Assembly (NCBI RefSeq): GCF_000337195.1
Contig: NZ_AOID01000016.1
Location: 67,312-118,795, forward strand
Direction of reading: 5' to 3'
Length of the DNA: 51,484 nucleotides
Origin: Natrinema versiforme JCM 10478
GTDB lineage: Archaea > Halobacteriota > Halobacteria > Halobacteriales > Natrialbaceae
In this document: in pieces, positions 22,686-29,688 of the stretch
How the letters are laid out: every line of letters starts with the position of its first letter
Numbering within the stretch: the first letter of the stretch is position 1
Program-made: the position numbers and the translations under genes
Notes under the pieces: generated by a model
The model's input: the letters and a program-made list of their open reading frames with translations, nothing else
Database searches by the model: none
Told to the model about the DNA's origin: nothing

Positions 22686-23032
22686 TCGGTGGATTATCCA
22701 AAATCGTAAGCAGCGGCGGTAGTATCGGCGGGAAAGTCACGAACTTCGCAAAGTCGCCTGCGGGTATCGGGACCGGTGGCCTCCTTGGAGGTATCGGTCT
22801 CGGAACTATCGCCGGCGGCGACTCGAGTGATAGTGGCTCGAGCGGTGGCGGCGTCGATCTCGGCGAGTGGGGACAGGAAGATTACGGCTCCAACAGCGGT
22901 GGCTCGAGCGGCGGTATTCCGTTCATCGGCATCGGCGGCGGTGGCGGCTCGAGCAGTGGCAGCGGCCTCGGTCCCCTCGTCATGCTCGCGGGAGTGATCG
23001 CTGTCGCTATCGCCCTCTTGGGCGGTGATTAG
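22682..23032 (+). CDS. Gly-rich membrane protein, short relative of the repeat protein (116 aa)
   Basis: This encodes 116 residues. It starts MIGGLSKIVSSGGSIGGK, echoing the upstream protein's MIGGGLTG, has Gly/Ser runs with a GIPFIGIGGGGG segment also similar to that protein, and ends in one membrane helix (LGPLVMLAGVIAVAIALLGG). Overlaps its neighbours by 4 bp on the left and abuts on the right. Likely a paralogous membrane virion protein arisen by duplication. Confidence 0.6.
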   Translation: MIGGLSKIVSSGGSIGGKVTNFAKSPAGIGTGGLLGGIGLGTIAGGDSSDSGSSGGGVDLGEWGQEDYGSNSGGSSGGIPFIGIGGGGGSSSGSGLGPLVMLAGVIAVAIALLGGD

Positions 23033-23311
23033 ATGGCCGCATTCAGCTTCATCCCGAAGGTCGGCAAGAACCTTCCGACCGGGAGCCTGAAGACACTCGG
23101 CACCAAGATCGGGAGCGCACTGAAAGGCTCGAAAGGAGGCACAGCAGCTATCGGTGCTGGCGGCGGCTACGCCTATAACGACATCACGGACCAGCTTGGC
23201 ATTCAGACCGGACAGGGGAAGGTTGACCTTCTGGTTTACGGCGGTCTGGCGATTGGCGCGGTCGTCGCGTTCGGCCAACTGTTCGATATTCAGATTGGAG
23301 GCGGTGGGTAG
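23033..23311 (+). CDS. Small basic/hydrophobic virion-type protein (92 aa)
   Basis: This encodes 92 residues. The basic N-terminal half (FIPKVGKNLPTGSLKTLGTK, then SALKGSKGG) may contact DNA or lipid head groups. The C-terminal half holds one hydrophobic span (VYGGLAIGAVVAFGQLF) before a Gly tail. ATG directly follows the preceding stop. Likely a membrane-associated minor virion protein. Confidence 0.55.
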   Translation: MAAFSFIPKVGKNLPTGSLKTLGTKIGSALKGSKGGTAAIGAGGGYAYNDITDQLGIQTGQGKVDLLVYGGLAIGAVVAFGQLFDIQIGGGG

Positions 23312-23313
23312 GC

Positions 23314-23451
23314 ATGGCTATCGTACTCTCGGAAGCACTGTTAGCGGCGATCCTCGCGGCCCAAGTCGCTCAGATCGGTTTCGAGGCGCGACTACTGAAC
23401 CGTCTCTCGACAGTTGAGACTCGAGTCGAAGAGCGGACAGAGGCAACATGA
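23314..23451 (+). CDS. 45-aa membrane-associated small protein
   Basis: This encodes 45 residues. A hydrophobic N-terminal helix (IVLSEALLAAILAAQVAQIG) is followed by an amphipathic, charged helix (FEARLLNRLSTVETRVEERT). The stop overlaps the next ATG (ATGA). Too short for family assignment; position in the late operon suggests a virion component or assembly factor. Confidence 0.55.
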   Translation: MAIVLSEALLAAILAAQVAQIGFEARLLNRLSTVETRVEERTEAT

Positions 23452-23606
23452 ACGAACTGATAGGAGCGGTGCTTATCGGCTACGTGCTCGGAGCGGTCCC
23501 AAGTTCCGAAACTGGCCGTATCTCGGTAGCAGCACTTGGGAAGAAACTCGGCATCAAGCCGAAAGAGATCGAGAAATACAACGACACGGAGAATAACAAT
23601 GAGTGA
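23448..23606 (+). CDS. 52-aa small protein preceding the spike gene
   Basis: This encodes 52 residues. A hydrophobic N-terminus (ELIGAVLIGYVLGAVPSSE) is followed by a basic region (ALGKKLGIKPKEIEKY) and an Asn/Glu tail. It overlaps both neighbours by 4-8 bp. Function unknown; possibly a membrane-anchored partner or chaperone of the following spike-like protein. Confidence 0.55.
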   Translation: MNELIGAVLIGYVLGAVPSSETGRISVAALGKKLGIKPKEIEKYNDTENNNE

Positions 23607-24876
23607 TATCGGCAGAGGACCCACGAAGGAGCATAGCCACAGCGGACCGAACGACGGCGGCGGATCGATAAGTCCAGAGTTCCGAAACAACAGGGTGACG
23701 GTCGGCCCCGACGATGACCTTCAAACGAAAATCTCAGACGCGGGCACACTCTCAGCGATAGAGTGGGAGCCGGGCGTTTACGAGATCGGCGAGACGGTAG
23801 TTGCGTCAGATCTGAGTGTGTGGGACGTTCCAGCAGGCGCAGAGTTCCGCCCTACCGCTGACTTCACCATGTTCGACCTTGGAGCAACTGGCTTTCGTCT
23901 CGACGGGACGATCGCCATCCGCGACCCGACGGCCGAAACATCATCCGCCTACGTCGTGGACTGCACCGGTACGCAGCAGTCGAAATACGATCATTTCGAC
24001 GTTCGCGACGTTTACAACGGTGTGAAAATCGGGTCCGCGGGGTCCTCAGAGACACAAGCAGAAAGCCAGTTCACGAAGCTGGAGGTTCGGGACGTGCGGA
24101 ATAACCCCCTGATTGCAGAGGGAGAGACTCACGATAACCACTTCGGCGAGGCGTTTCTCTCTGCGATTAACGGGAACATCGGACTCGTGTGGAACACCGA
24201 GGGAGTGGACGGCGGGAACATCTTCGACGAGCTGAAGATTGTCGATACTGGATCCCACAACCTGCACATCAACGGACTGAGCAAAGACCTGTTCATCCAA
24301 CAGTTGACGCTTGATAAGGCGGGTAGCAACGAGGGCGTCAACGCAGACGGGATGCTGGTCGAAACCGGGGCGAGACTCCTTCAAATCGGCCAACTCTGGT
24401 CGGGGTCCGCCGACCGGCACGCTGTGAACTTCGATGCAAGTTCATCGGACCCCATTTCTGGGCTTCAGATCGGGCAGGCCGAGCTTATCAACTACGACCA
24501 GATAGGGTTTGCCGCAAACCGCTACGTTCAGAACGGCTTTATCGGCCATATTGAAACCCGTGGCGGCGATTACGGCGGCCGGTTCCTGAACAGCGGCCAC
24601 GAAAACGTCTGTATTGGGTCGGTTCGGTCGCGAAACAACGCGACCAACGGATGGGACGCCCCCGGCGCTGTTAGTGACGTTCATATCGGCCACGAACAGG
24701 TATCTGACGGGATTGCACAATCCCAATTCTCCACAGTCGAAGGGCATGGCCTCGAAGCGGCAGGGACAGGGAACGCCCCAAGCGCGGCGAACTATCGAGA
24801 GGGCCAGACTGCGGAGAACACCGACGACTCTACCCTCTGGATCAAAAGCAACGGTTCGATGGTCCAACTTGCCTGA
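23599..24876 (+). CDS. Right-handed beta-helix-like spike/receptor-binding protein
   Basis: This encodes 425 residues. After a Gly-rich leader (SDIGRGPTKEHSHSGPNDGG) the chain has the pectin-lyase-like rhythm of short strands: AIEWEPGVYEIGETVV, FRLDGTIAIRD, FDVRDVYNGVKIGS, FTKLEVRDVRNNPLIAE, NLHINGLSKDLFIQQLTLDK, GLQIGQAELINYDQIGF, NGFIGHIETRGG and NVCIGSVRSRNN. The C-terminus carries a small separate domain (TDDSTLWIKSNGSMVQLA). Beta helices of this type are common in viral spikes that bind or digest host glycans. ATG 23599 overlaps the previous gene; GC is lower than in host genes. Confidence 0.65.
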   Translation: MSDIGRGPTKEHSHSGPNDGGGSISPEFRNNRVTVGPDDDLQTKISDAGTLSAIEWEPGVYEIGETVVASDLSVWDVPAGAEFRPTADFTMFDLGATGFRLDGTIAIRDPTAETSSAYVVDCTGTQQSKYDHFDVRDVYNGVKIGSAGSSETQAESQFTKLEVRDVRNNPLIAEGETHDNHFGEAFLSAINGNIGLVWNTEGVDGGNIFDELKIVDTGSHNLHINGLSKDLFIQQLTLDKAGSNEGVNADGMLVETGARLLQIGQLWSGSADRHAVNFDASSSDPISGLQIGQAELINYDQIGFAANRYVQNGFIGHIETRGGDYGGRFLNSGHENVCIGSVRSRNNATNGWDAPGAVSDVHIGHEQVSDGIAQSQFSTVEGHGLEAAGTGNAPSAANYREGQTAENTDDSTLWIKSNGSMVQLA

Positions 24877-25134
24877 CCAGTGCTGTGTAGTGTGCGGCCG
24901 ATTCTTTTCTATCTCCCCTGAAAGATACGTTCCGCCTTTCGGCTATAGGCGGCATTTGTCTCGAAATCTACTTTCCGACAATTGGTTATAGTCGGCACGC
25001 TCCCCGCGATCTCGAGCCCATTCTATTCGTTTGACCCACTTTCAGAGACATTCCGCCAGATCAATTTTCCGCGAAGGGTAGAACTACCGGCCCATACCGG
25101 AAACGTGAAATGGTCGGGAAATCAATAGAAATTC
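24877..25134. other. 258 bp gap with a hairpin before the integrase
   Basis: No frame here looks coding. The gap separates the late operon from the integrase and is notably AT-rich for this genome. It contains a stem-loop (listed separately) and two similar phrases, CGGCTATAG (24940) and GGTTATAGTCGG (24983). It is a natural place for an integrase promoter and possibly for attP arm sites. Confidence 0.4.
24932..24952 (+). terminator. Stem-loop after the spike gene
   Basis: CCGCCT and AGGCGG pair around a 9-nt loop, 56 bp after the spike stop codon. It may terminate the late operon, though no clear T-run follows. Confidence 0.35.
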
Positions 25135-25743
25135 ATGCAGACCCGACCTTACGAGAAGAAGGAAGGTAAGAGAATCTGGCTGAACCGAGAGGAGCAAGAC
25201 CAACTCCTATCTGGCATTCAGGACCAGCCACGACTCAGGATAGCCCTACAACTCGGCCTGCACGGCCTACGTACTGACGAGATAGTGAGAGTCGAGCCGG
25301 GACACCTCCGAGACATAGAAACCCGTCAGGACGGCACTGAGAAGTTTGTGCTTGAAATCCCGAAAGGGAAGACTGGCGCTCGAGAGGTGCCGATTGACGC
25401 GGACCTGAAAGAGCGTATCAACTACCTGAAGGCGGCAGACCAAGACCTCGGTAAGCACGATCCGATCATTGACGTTTCTAAACGGACCCTCCGCAACTGG
25501 ATAGGCAACGCTCGAGACGAACTTGACGGAGACTACAGCAAGCTGGGGATGCACGATCTACGTCGAACATGGGCGACAGACACCTACTACAGCTTGGCGT
25601 TCGAGGGAGTCCCGATAGCGGAGGAGTTAGTCATGTCGTGGGGAGGGTGGAAAATGACTGCTACCGGCCGCGAGACCTTCCGAGAGAACTATTTGGGACC
25701 GGTCCCCGACCACGTCACGGCTCAGGCGCTCGAGACGCTATAG
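25135..25743 (+). CDS. Catalytic-domain-only tyrosine integrase of the provirus
   Basis: This encodes 202 residues. R46 (GLHGLRTDEI), K77/K79 (IPKGKTG), H140-x-x-R143 (MHDLRRTW), W172 in the HxxxW position (SWGGWK) and Y186 (RENYLG) complete the tyrosine-recombinase set. The protein begins right at the first catalytic helix (WLNREEQDQLLSGI), and an in-frame TAG at 25126-25128 blocks any extension. The core-binding N-terminal domain is therefore absent. Short integrases that need helper proteins are known from haloviruses such as SNJ2, as I recall; two RHH genes follow here. Likely the element's own integrase. Confidence 0.85.
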   Translation: MQTRPYEKKEGKRIWLNREEQDQLLSGIQDQPRLRIALQLGLHGLRTDEIVRVEPGHLRDIETRQDGTEKFVLEIPKGKTGAREVPIDADLKERINYLKAADQDLGKHDPIIDVSKRTLRNWIGNARDELDGDYSKLGMHDLRRTWATDTYYSLAFEGVPIAEELVMSWGGWKMTATGRETFRENYLGPVPDHVTAQALETL

Positions 25744-25792
25744 CAGAACGCGGTTTATTCTCGTCGCTGTCGCTCGAGAGTTTTGAAAAGCA

Positions 25793-25823
25793 GTGCCCCG
25801 AAAGTGCATGGCTCTGGGGGCAC
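25793..25823. terminator. Stem-loop after the integrase
   Basis: GTGCCCC (25793-25799) and GGGGCAC (25817-25823) form a 7-bp stem around a 17-nt loop, 50 bp beyond the integrase stop and just before the convergent RHH gene ends. Possible bidirectional terminator or part of an attachment site. Confidence 0.4.
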
Positions 25824-25843
25824 AGAATACCGTATTCAGTAGC

Positions 25844-25993
25844 CTATTCTAAGTGTTCGCGCAGCGCTGCACGAACAATCTCTGACTGAGGGACCCGGTA
25901 AGTTGAGCTTTCGGATTTTTCTTCTAACTTTTCTGCAAGCTCTGGCGGTATGCGGACACTAATCGTCTTGTGGCCTTCGGAGGCTACCGACAT
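25844..25993 (-). CDS. CopG/RHH-type regulator (49 aa)
   Basis: This encodes 49 residues in the canonical ribbon-helix-helix order: strand KTISVRIPPEL, helix AEKLEEKSE, then helix SEIVRAALREHLE. A TATA-like CTTTATGTG (near 26018-26026) lies 25-33 bp upstream of ATG 25993, which selects this start over ATGs at 26014 and 26071. It is convergent with the integrase and divergent from a second RHH gene. RHH proteins often repress integrase or toxin genes; a regulatory or recombination-directionality role is inferred. Confidence 0.75.
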   Translation of the reverse strand: MSVASEGHKTISVRIPPELAEKLEEKSESSTYRVPQSEIVRAALREHLE

Positions 25994-26123
25994 ACACAAT
26001 GTATTGAACGTCATTACACATAAAGCTCTAGGAGACCGTATTCCGCTTAATGATTGTATTACATCCACCACGAGGTTGTTAGGATGTCACTACGTTATGG
26101 AAAAGACTAAGGTCCAGAGATGT

Positions 26124-26136
26124 AGATAGACTATCT
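26124..26136. promoter_or_regulatory. Palindromic operator overlapping the start of the second RHH gene
   Basis: AGATAG-A-CTATCT is a perfect 6-bp inverted repeat with one central base, ending 2 bp before the ATG at 26139. The location suits a repressor site, most simply for one of the two flanking RHH proteins. Confidence 0.5.
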
Positions 26137-26138
26137 GC

Positions 26139-26360
26139 ATGGCACAGAATACCGATAAGTCGGATTCCTACACCTTCTTGCAAATTCGGTGTGAATCTGA
26201 CTTCAAGGAAAACCTGCGTGTTGCGGCCGCACAGAGCGGTAAATCAATGTCTGAATTTGTTAGGGAGACCCTACAGCAGACATGGGAAGGTACAGAGTCC
26301 GAGATAAGTGAGTTTATGTCGAGATACGAACCCCGTATTGTGCGAAGTGTGGTGACATAG
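26139..26360 (+). CDS. Second RHH-type regulator (73 aa)
   Basis: This encodes 73 residues. A strand (YTFLQIRCESDF) and two helices (KENLRVAAAQSG and SMSEFVRETLQQTW) give the RHH fold; the remaining 25 residues are an acidic/basic tail. It is transcribed away from the first RHH gene with a 145 bp gap containing the palindrome. Codon use is more AT-rich than in host genes, like the integrase, suggesting it arrived with the element or an earlier one. Confidence 0.65.
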   Translation: MAQNTDKSDSYTFLQIRCESDFKENLRVAAAQSGKSMSEFVRETLQQTWEGTESEISEFMSRYEPRIVRSVVT

Positions 26361-27694
26361 TTAGATATTAACTACAGTAGCAGTCCCGCGAATTCAGATA
26401 TGCAATTCTGATATGTGGCCCTATGGTTTGGGATATATACTGGCGGGAAGACTGCCGGCGATCGATCTCCCGATGGCACACCGTGTCACCTATCACTCAC
26501 TCGGTGGCCAGTGAATGCGATTCCGTCCGTTCTCATAGAGGACTCGAGCGGGGATGTCGGGTCGCATGAGTGGGTTCGGAACTGCTCGAGCGGGTCGCGA
26601 TTTCCGTGTAGCTGTCGCGGTCGTCGCCGCAGCCGACCGGCTACCGATGAGTCGTGATTATCGATCCGAACAGGCCGGGATCGGCTCGAGTTCTCGTTCC
26701 GCCGCGCGGTCAAGCACCAAAGTTCGGTCGGGAATTCGGCAAGCGGTTCCTCGGGTGGGGGCTCGAGTTCGAGTCGACCTGCTCCACTCCGTCGACAAAA
26801 GCGCGTTCCGTCAGCGAGGAACAGCGCGATACCACCCCGAAATCGACTCTCGAGGCCGATTGACCGCAATACGGTTGTGACTGCGTGTCTCCCCGGTCGA
26901 TTCGACGAGTCGTCGTACTACCGTTCTCGTGTCTCTGTAATGCTGTCGCGGAAACGTCGCCGATTATCGATCAGTAATCGGTGTTTCAGTCGACTACAGC
27001 GGACGTCGAGCCGCTGTCCCGCCGATGGCTCACTGGAGTAGGGTCGTAACCCTCTCCAGACGCTTCGTTCGGTTTGTCGACAGCATCAGTCTGCAGTGCC
27101 TGTCTCGGACTCGACTGTCATAGGGAGTCTCCGGTTCGACACTGGATGGTGCGAGGAACACGGTACAGGCCACTGATTCGGCCGCCTCCATCTCCGGTCT
27201 CCATCGGAGCGATCAGCTTTAGGGGTGGTCTCGAGTCTCTCAGGAGAGCCCAGTCACTCTCCTAACGGACACTCTCACCGGCTTGAACTCGTTCTCAGTA
27301 GTATTCCCACTTCAGTTCGAAGCCTCTCAGAGCGCCGCTGAGCGGATTTCAGTGGTGTGCGTCCATCACGATGCGACATCGTCCCTTCACCGCAGACTTC
27401 AGCACGACTGGCTGTCCGCTTCGAACAGTCTGCGTCGATGGGATGGCCTCTCCAATTCCGTTCGCTGGACGGAATCGCTGTCCGTACCCAGACTAATAAA
27501 GTAGATAGCGCTATATTCATTCGAAGGGGTGAGACTGGATAGGAGCGACCGGTTCGCGGCTTCCTCGAAACTATGGCTCCCTGCAGGTACGATACGTGCC
27601 GTCACCGGAATCGGAGCCGGTCCTTCTCTGTTGATAACATAGCGCAGTCCGCATCGGCGGTAGTTATTCCCTGCTGGTGGCCTTCCGGACTGTT
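26361..27694. other. 1.33 kb stretch without a credible gene
   Basis: Several frames of 60-127 codons exist on both strands, but they overlap one another, are Arg/Ser-rich and lack the acidic bias of real haloarchaeal proteins. I see no transposase fragment, tRNA or repeat array. AT-rich phrases near 26360-26420 and 27490-27520 (AATAAAGTAGATAGCGCTATATT) may be promoter or junction remnants. It looks like decayed accessory DNA to the right of the provirus. Confidence 0.4.
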
Positions 27695-28570
27695 ATGGCC
27701 GATATGACCGTCGAGGAAGCGATGGAAAAGTACGGGCCGTCCGAACTAACGCGCGACGATCTCCTGGAACTCGAGGACCCGAACTACATCGCGGAGAACG
27801 TCGCGATCGTGACCGGGGCCGGCTCGGGGATCGGACAGGCGACCGCGCTGGCTTTCGCCGCGAACGGGCTCACCGTCCTTGCGACCGATCGCGACGAGGA
27901 AGGGCTGGCCGAAACGCGGACGCAGTCCGAAGACCTGTCGCTGCCCGGCGAACTCCACACGGTCGTCGCCGACCTGACGAACGACGCCGACCTCGAGCGG
28001 ATCGTCGACGAGGCGGCCGAGGCGGGCAGCGTCCGCTATCTGGCCAACATCGCTGGGATCCAGACGGTCGCGCCGATCGAGTCTTTTCCGCTCGAGAAGT
28101 ACGACCTGATGCACGATGTCATGCAGCGGGCACCGATGGTCCTCGCCAAACACTGCCTGCCACACTTCCGCGACAACGAGGACGGAGCGGGCGTCGTCGG
28201 GAACATGTGCTCAGTCCACGGCCACATCGTGACCCGGGACAAGGTGGCCTACAACACGACGAAGTTCGGGCTCCGGGGGCTCACGCAGTCGATCGCTGCC
28301 GAGGGTGAGGGGAAGGTCCGGGCGTTTACCGTCAGCACCGCCTACGTCAAGACGGCGCTCGTCGCGAAACAACTCCCCGACACGGCCGACCGGCGCGACA
28401 TGACCGTCGACGAGGTCGTCGAGAACGTCATGCTAGAGCGCACTCGCGTCAAGGAGATGATGGAGCCCTACGAGGTCGCGAACCTGTACGTGATGGGCTG
28501 TTCGCATCACAGCAAGCACCTCAACGGCGGCGACATGACCCACGAGGGCGGGATGAGCCTCACTTACTGA
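27695..28570 (+). CDS. Short-chain dehydrogenase/reductase (3-hydroxybutyrate dehydrogenase-like)
   Basis: This encodes 291 residues. The NAD(P)-binding TGAGSGIG motif is near 42-49, followed by an ATDRD strand end that favours NAD, NIAG near 111-114, a catalytic Ser in MCSVHG and YNTTK near 185-189. A 35-residue N-terminal extension precedes the Rossmann fold. Substrate is uncertain; sequence feel is closest to hydroxybutyrate/sugar-alcohol SDRs. ATG 27695 is preceded by a TTATTCC box about 28 bp upstream; the in-frame GTG at 27677 is less likely. The gene is convergent with the broken patatin gene and ends within 10 bp of it. Confidence 0.8.
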   Translation: MADMTVEEAMEKYGPSELTRDDLLELEDPNYIAENVAIVTGAGSGIGQATALAFAANGLTVLATDRDEEGLAETRTQSEDLSLPGELHTVVADLTNDADLERIVDEAAEAGSVRYLANIAGIQTVAPIESFPLEKYDLMHDVMQRAPMVLAKHCLPHFRDNEDGAGVVGNMCSVHGHIVTRDKVAYNTTKFGLRGLTQSIAAEGEGKVRAFTVSTAYVKTALVAKQLPDTADRRDMTVDEVVENVMLERTRVKEMMEPYEVANLYVMGCSHHSKHLNGGDMTHEGGMSLTY

Positions 28571-28579
28571 GTCCCGAAA

Positions 28580-29605
28580 TCACGGAACCTCGGTGTAGTT
28601 CGTCGGCCGTGCGTCGGCGGCCCGGTCGGCGAGGAAAGACCCCGCTCGCTCGCGGTCGGTCCGGAACAGCGCGTCGATGAGTGCCGGCGACCGGTCGAGT
28701 TTCGTCGACCACCGGAGTTCCTCGTCGAACCTGACCCGCCGGATCCGTGTGCGTGTACCGGTCCGGCAGATAGCCCGCATCGACCCACTCATTTACCTGT
28801 TCGATGAACGCGACCTCCTGCTCGAGTGCGGTATTGCCGCTGAGTTCGTTTCGCCGGTCGGCGATTTCGGCCTGGGAGCGGGGGACTTTCGACCGAGTGG
28901 AGGGATTGATCTGGACGAGCCAGACCTCGTCGGGATCCGGAATGTCGGCGGCCGTCGAGAAGTCCCGGACCGGCGGGTTCTTCGAGAAGAGCCCGTCCCA
29001 GTAGTAGCCGTCGTCGACGTCGATGGCGTCGAAGATGCCGGGCTCGGCGGCGCTGGCGAGGACGGCGTCGGCGGACATCTCGTGGCCGCGAAACACTCGA
29101 AACTCGCCGGTCAACACGTCGATCGCGCTCACCAGTAACGCCGGGAGGACGGCGTTCTCGGTCCGCCGCCGCTCGCGGATCGTATCGCTCAGCGATCGAA
29201 CGCGCTCGAAGTCGACGTGTTGCTCAAGCAGCGATCGAAGCTCCCGCTGTGCCATCATCCCGGCGGGAGTCTGTGTCGGGCTGTACTGGGGCAATCCGAC
29301 CCCCATCGTCCTGAGTTCGGTCATCGCGACCGCGAAATCGTTGACGAACTGCTCAGCGGGCGTGGTCGCTTTCAGATCGTTCCAGAACTCGCCGAGCAGT
29401 GCGCCGGGCGCGAGATCAGGATGGACGTGTCCGTACCAGCCCAGCAGCGCACAGATCGCGCCACCGGACGTCCCCGAGAACCCGACGAGATCGTACTCCG
29501 GGCGGGCGATCTCCGGGAGGAGCCGCTGGAGCGCCCCCGCAGTGAACGCCGTGTGACTTCCGCCCCCTGACAGGCGATCGCGACTTTCGTGTGCTCGTCG
29601 CTCAT
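28580..29605 (-). pseudogene. Patatin-like phospholipase gene with two frameshifts
   Basis: Reading leftward, ATG 29605 starts MSDEHTKVAIACQG and then leaves frame at a G run (C run near 29561-29566 on the plus strand). One extra G restores GGGSHTAFTAGALQRLLPE, the oxyanion-hole motif. The restored frame holds nucleophile motif GTSGGA and dyad motif DGLFSKNPPVRD, both patatin hallmarks, and covers most of the gene. Near 28741-28747 the frame shifts again; the sensible C-terminus (RRVRFDEELRWSTKLDRS) continues in another frame to 28580. All catalytic motifs survive, so decay is recent or the indels are sequencing errors. Patatins are Ser-Asp lipid acyl hydrolases. Confidence 0.75.
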
Positions 29606-29688
29606 TCCGATGGCCGTTTCGGAGTCGGGGCCATGTAACTACCTCTCTCGAGCGACCGGCATCGGTCCTCGCCGCCCGGCGCTGACGC

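Larger units (their letters stand above)
13190..25830. mobile_element. Provirus related to internal-membrane icosahedral haloviruses (Halopanivirales-like)
   Basis: Dense, ATGA-overlapping short genes in three operons stand out against the long, spaced host genes on both sides. Hallmarks are a compact FtsK/HerA-type packaging ATPase, tandem small beta-rich proteins in the place expected for single-jelly-roll capsid proteins, Gly-rich repeat and tiny membrane proteins, a beta-helix-like spike and a tyrosine integrase at the right end. Gene content and size (12-15 kb) match SH1/SNJ1-type viruses. Borders are approximate: the left edge is set in the gap before 13313 and the right edge after the integrase terminator; the element may reach 11.7 kb or 26.4 kb. 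Confidence 0.75.

Noticed and set aside
13168-26360. Direct repeats or a tRNA gene as provirus attachment sites
   Set aside because: By eye I found only 8-10 bp matches between the flanks (for example TCTAAGTG and CTCTGGCGGT), no better than chance, and no tRNA fold. The att sites need an empty-site comparison.
26486-26869. 127-codon minus-strand frame right of the provirus
   Set aside because: It is Arg/Ser/Pro-rich without acidic bias and overlaps competing frames on the other strand.
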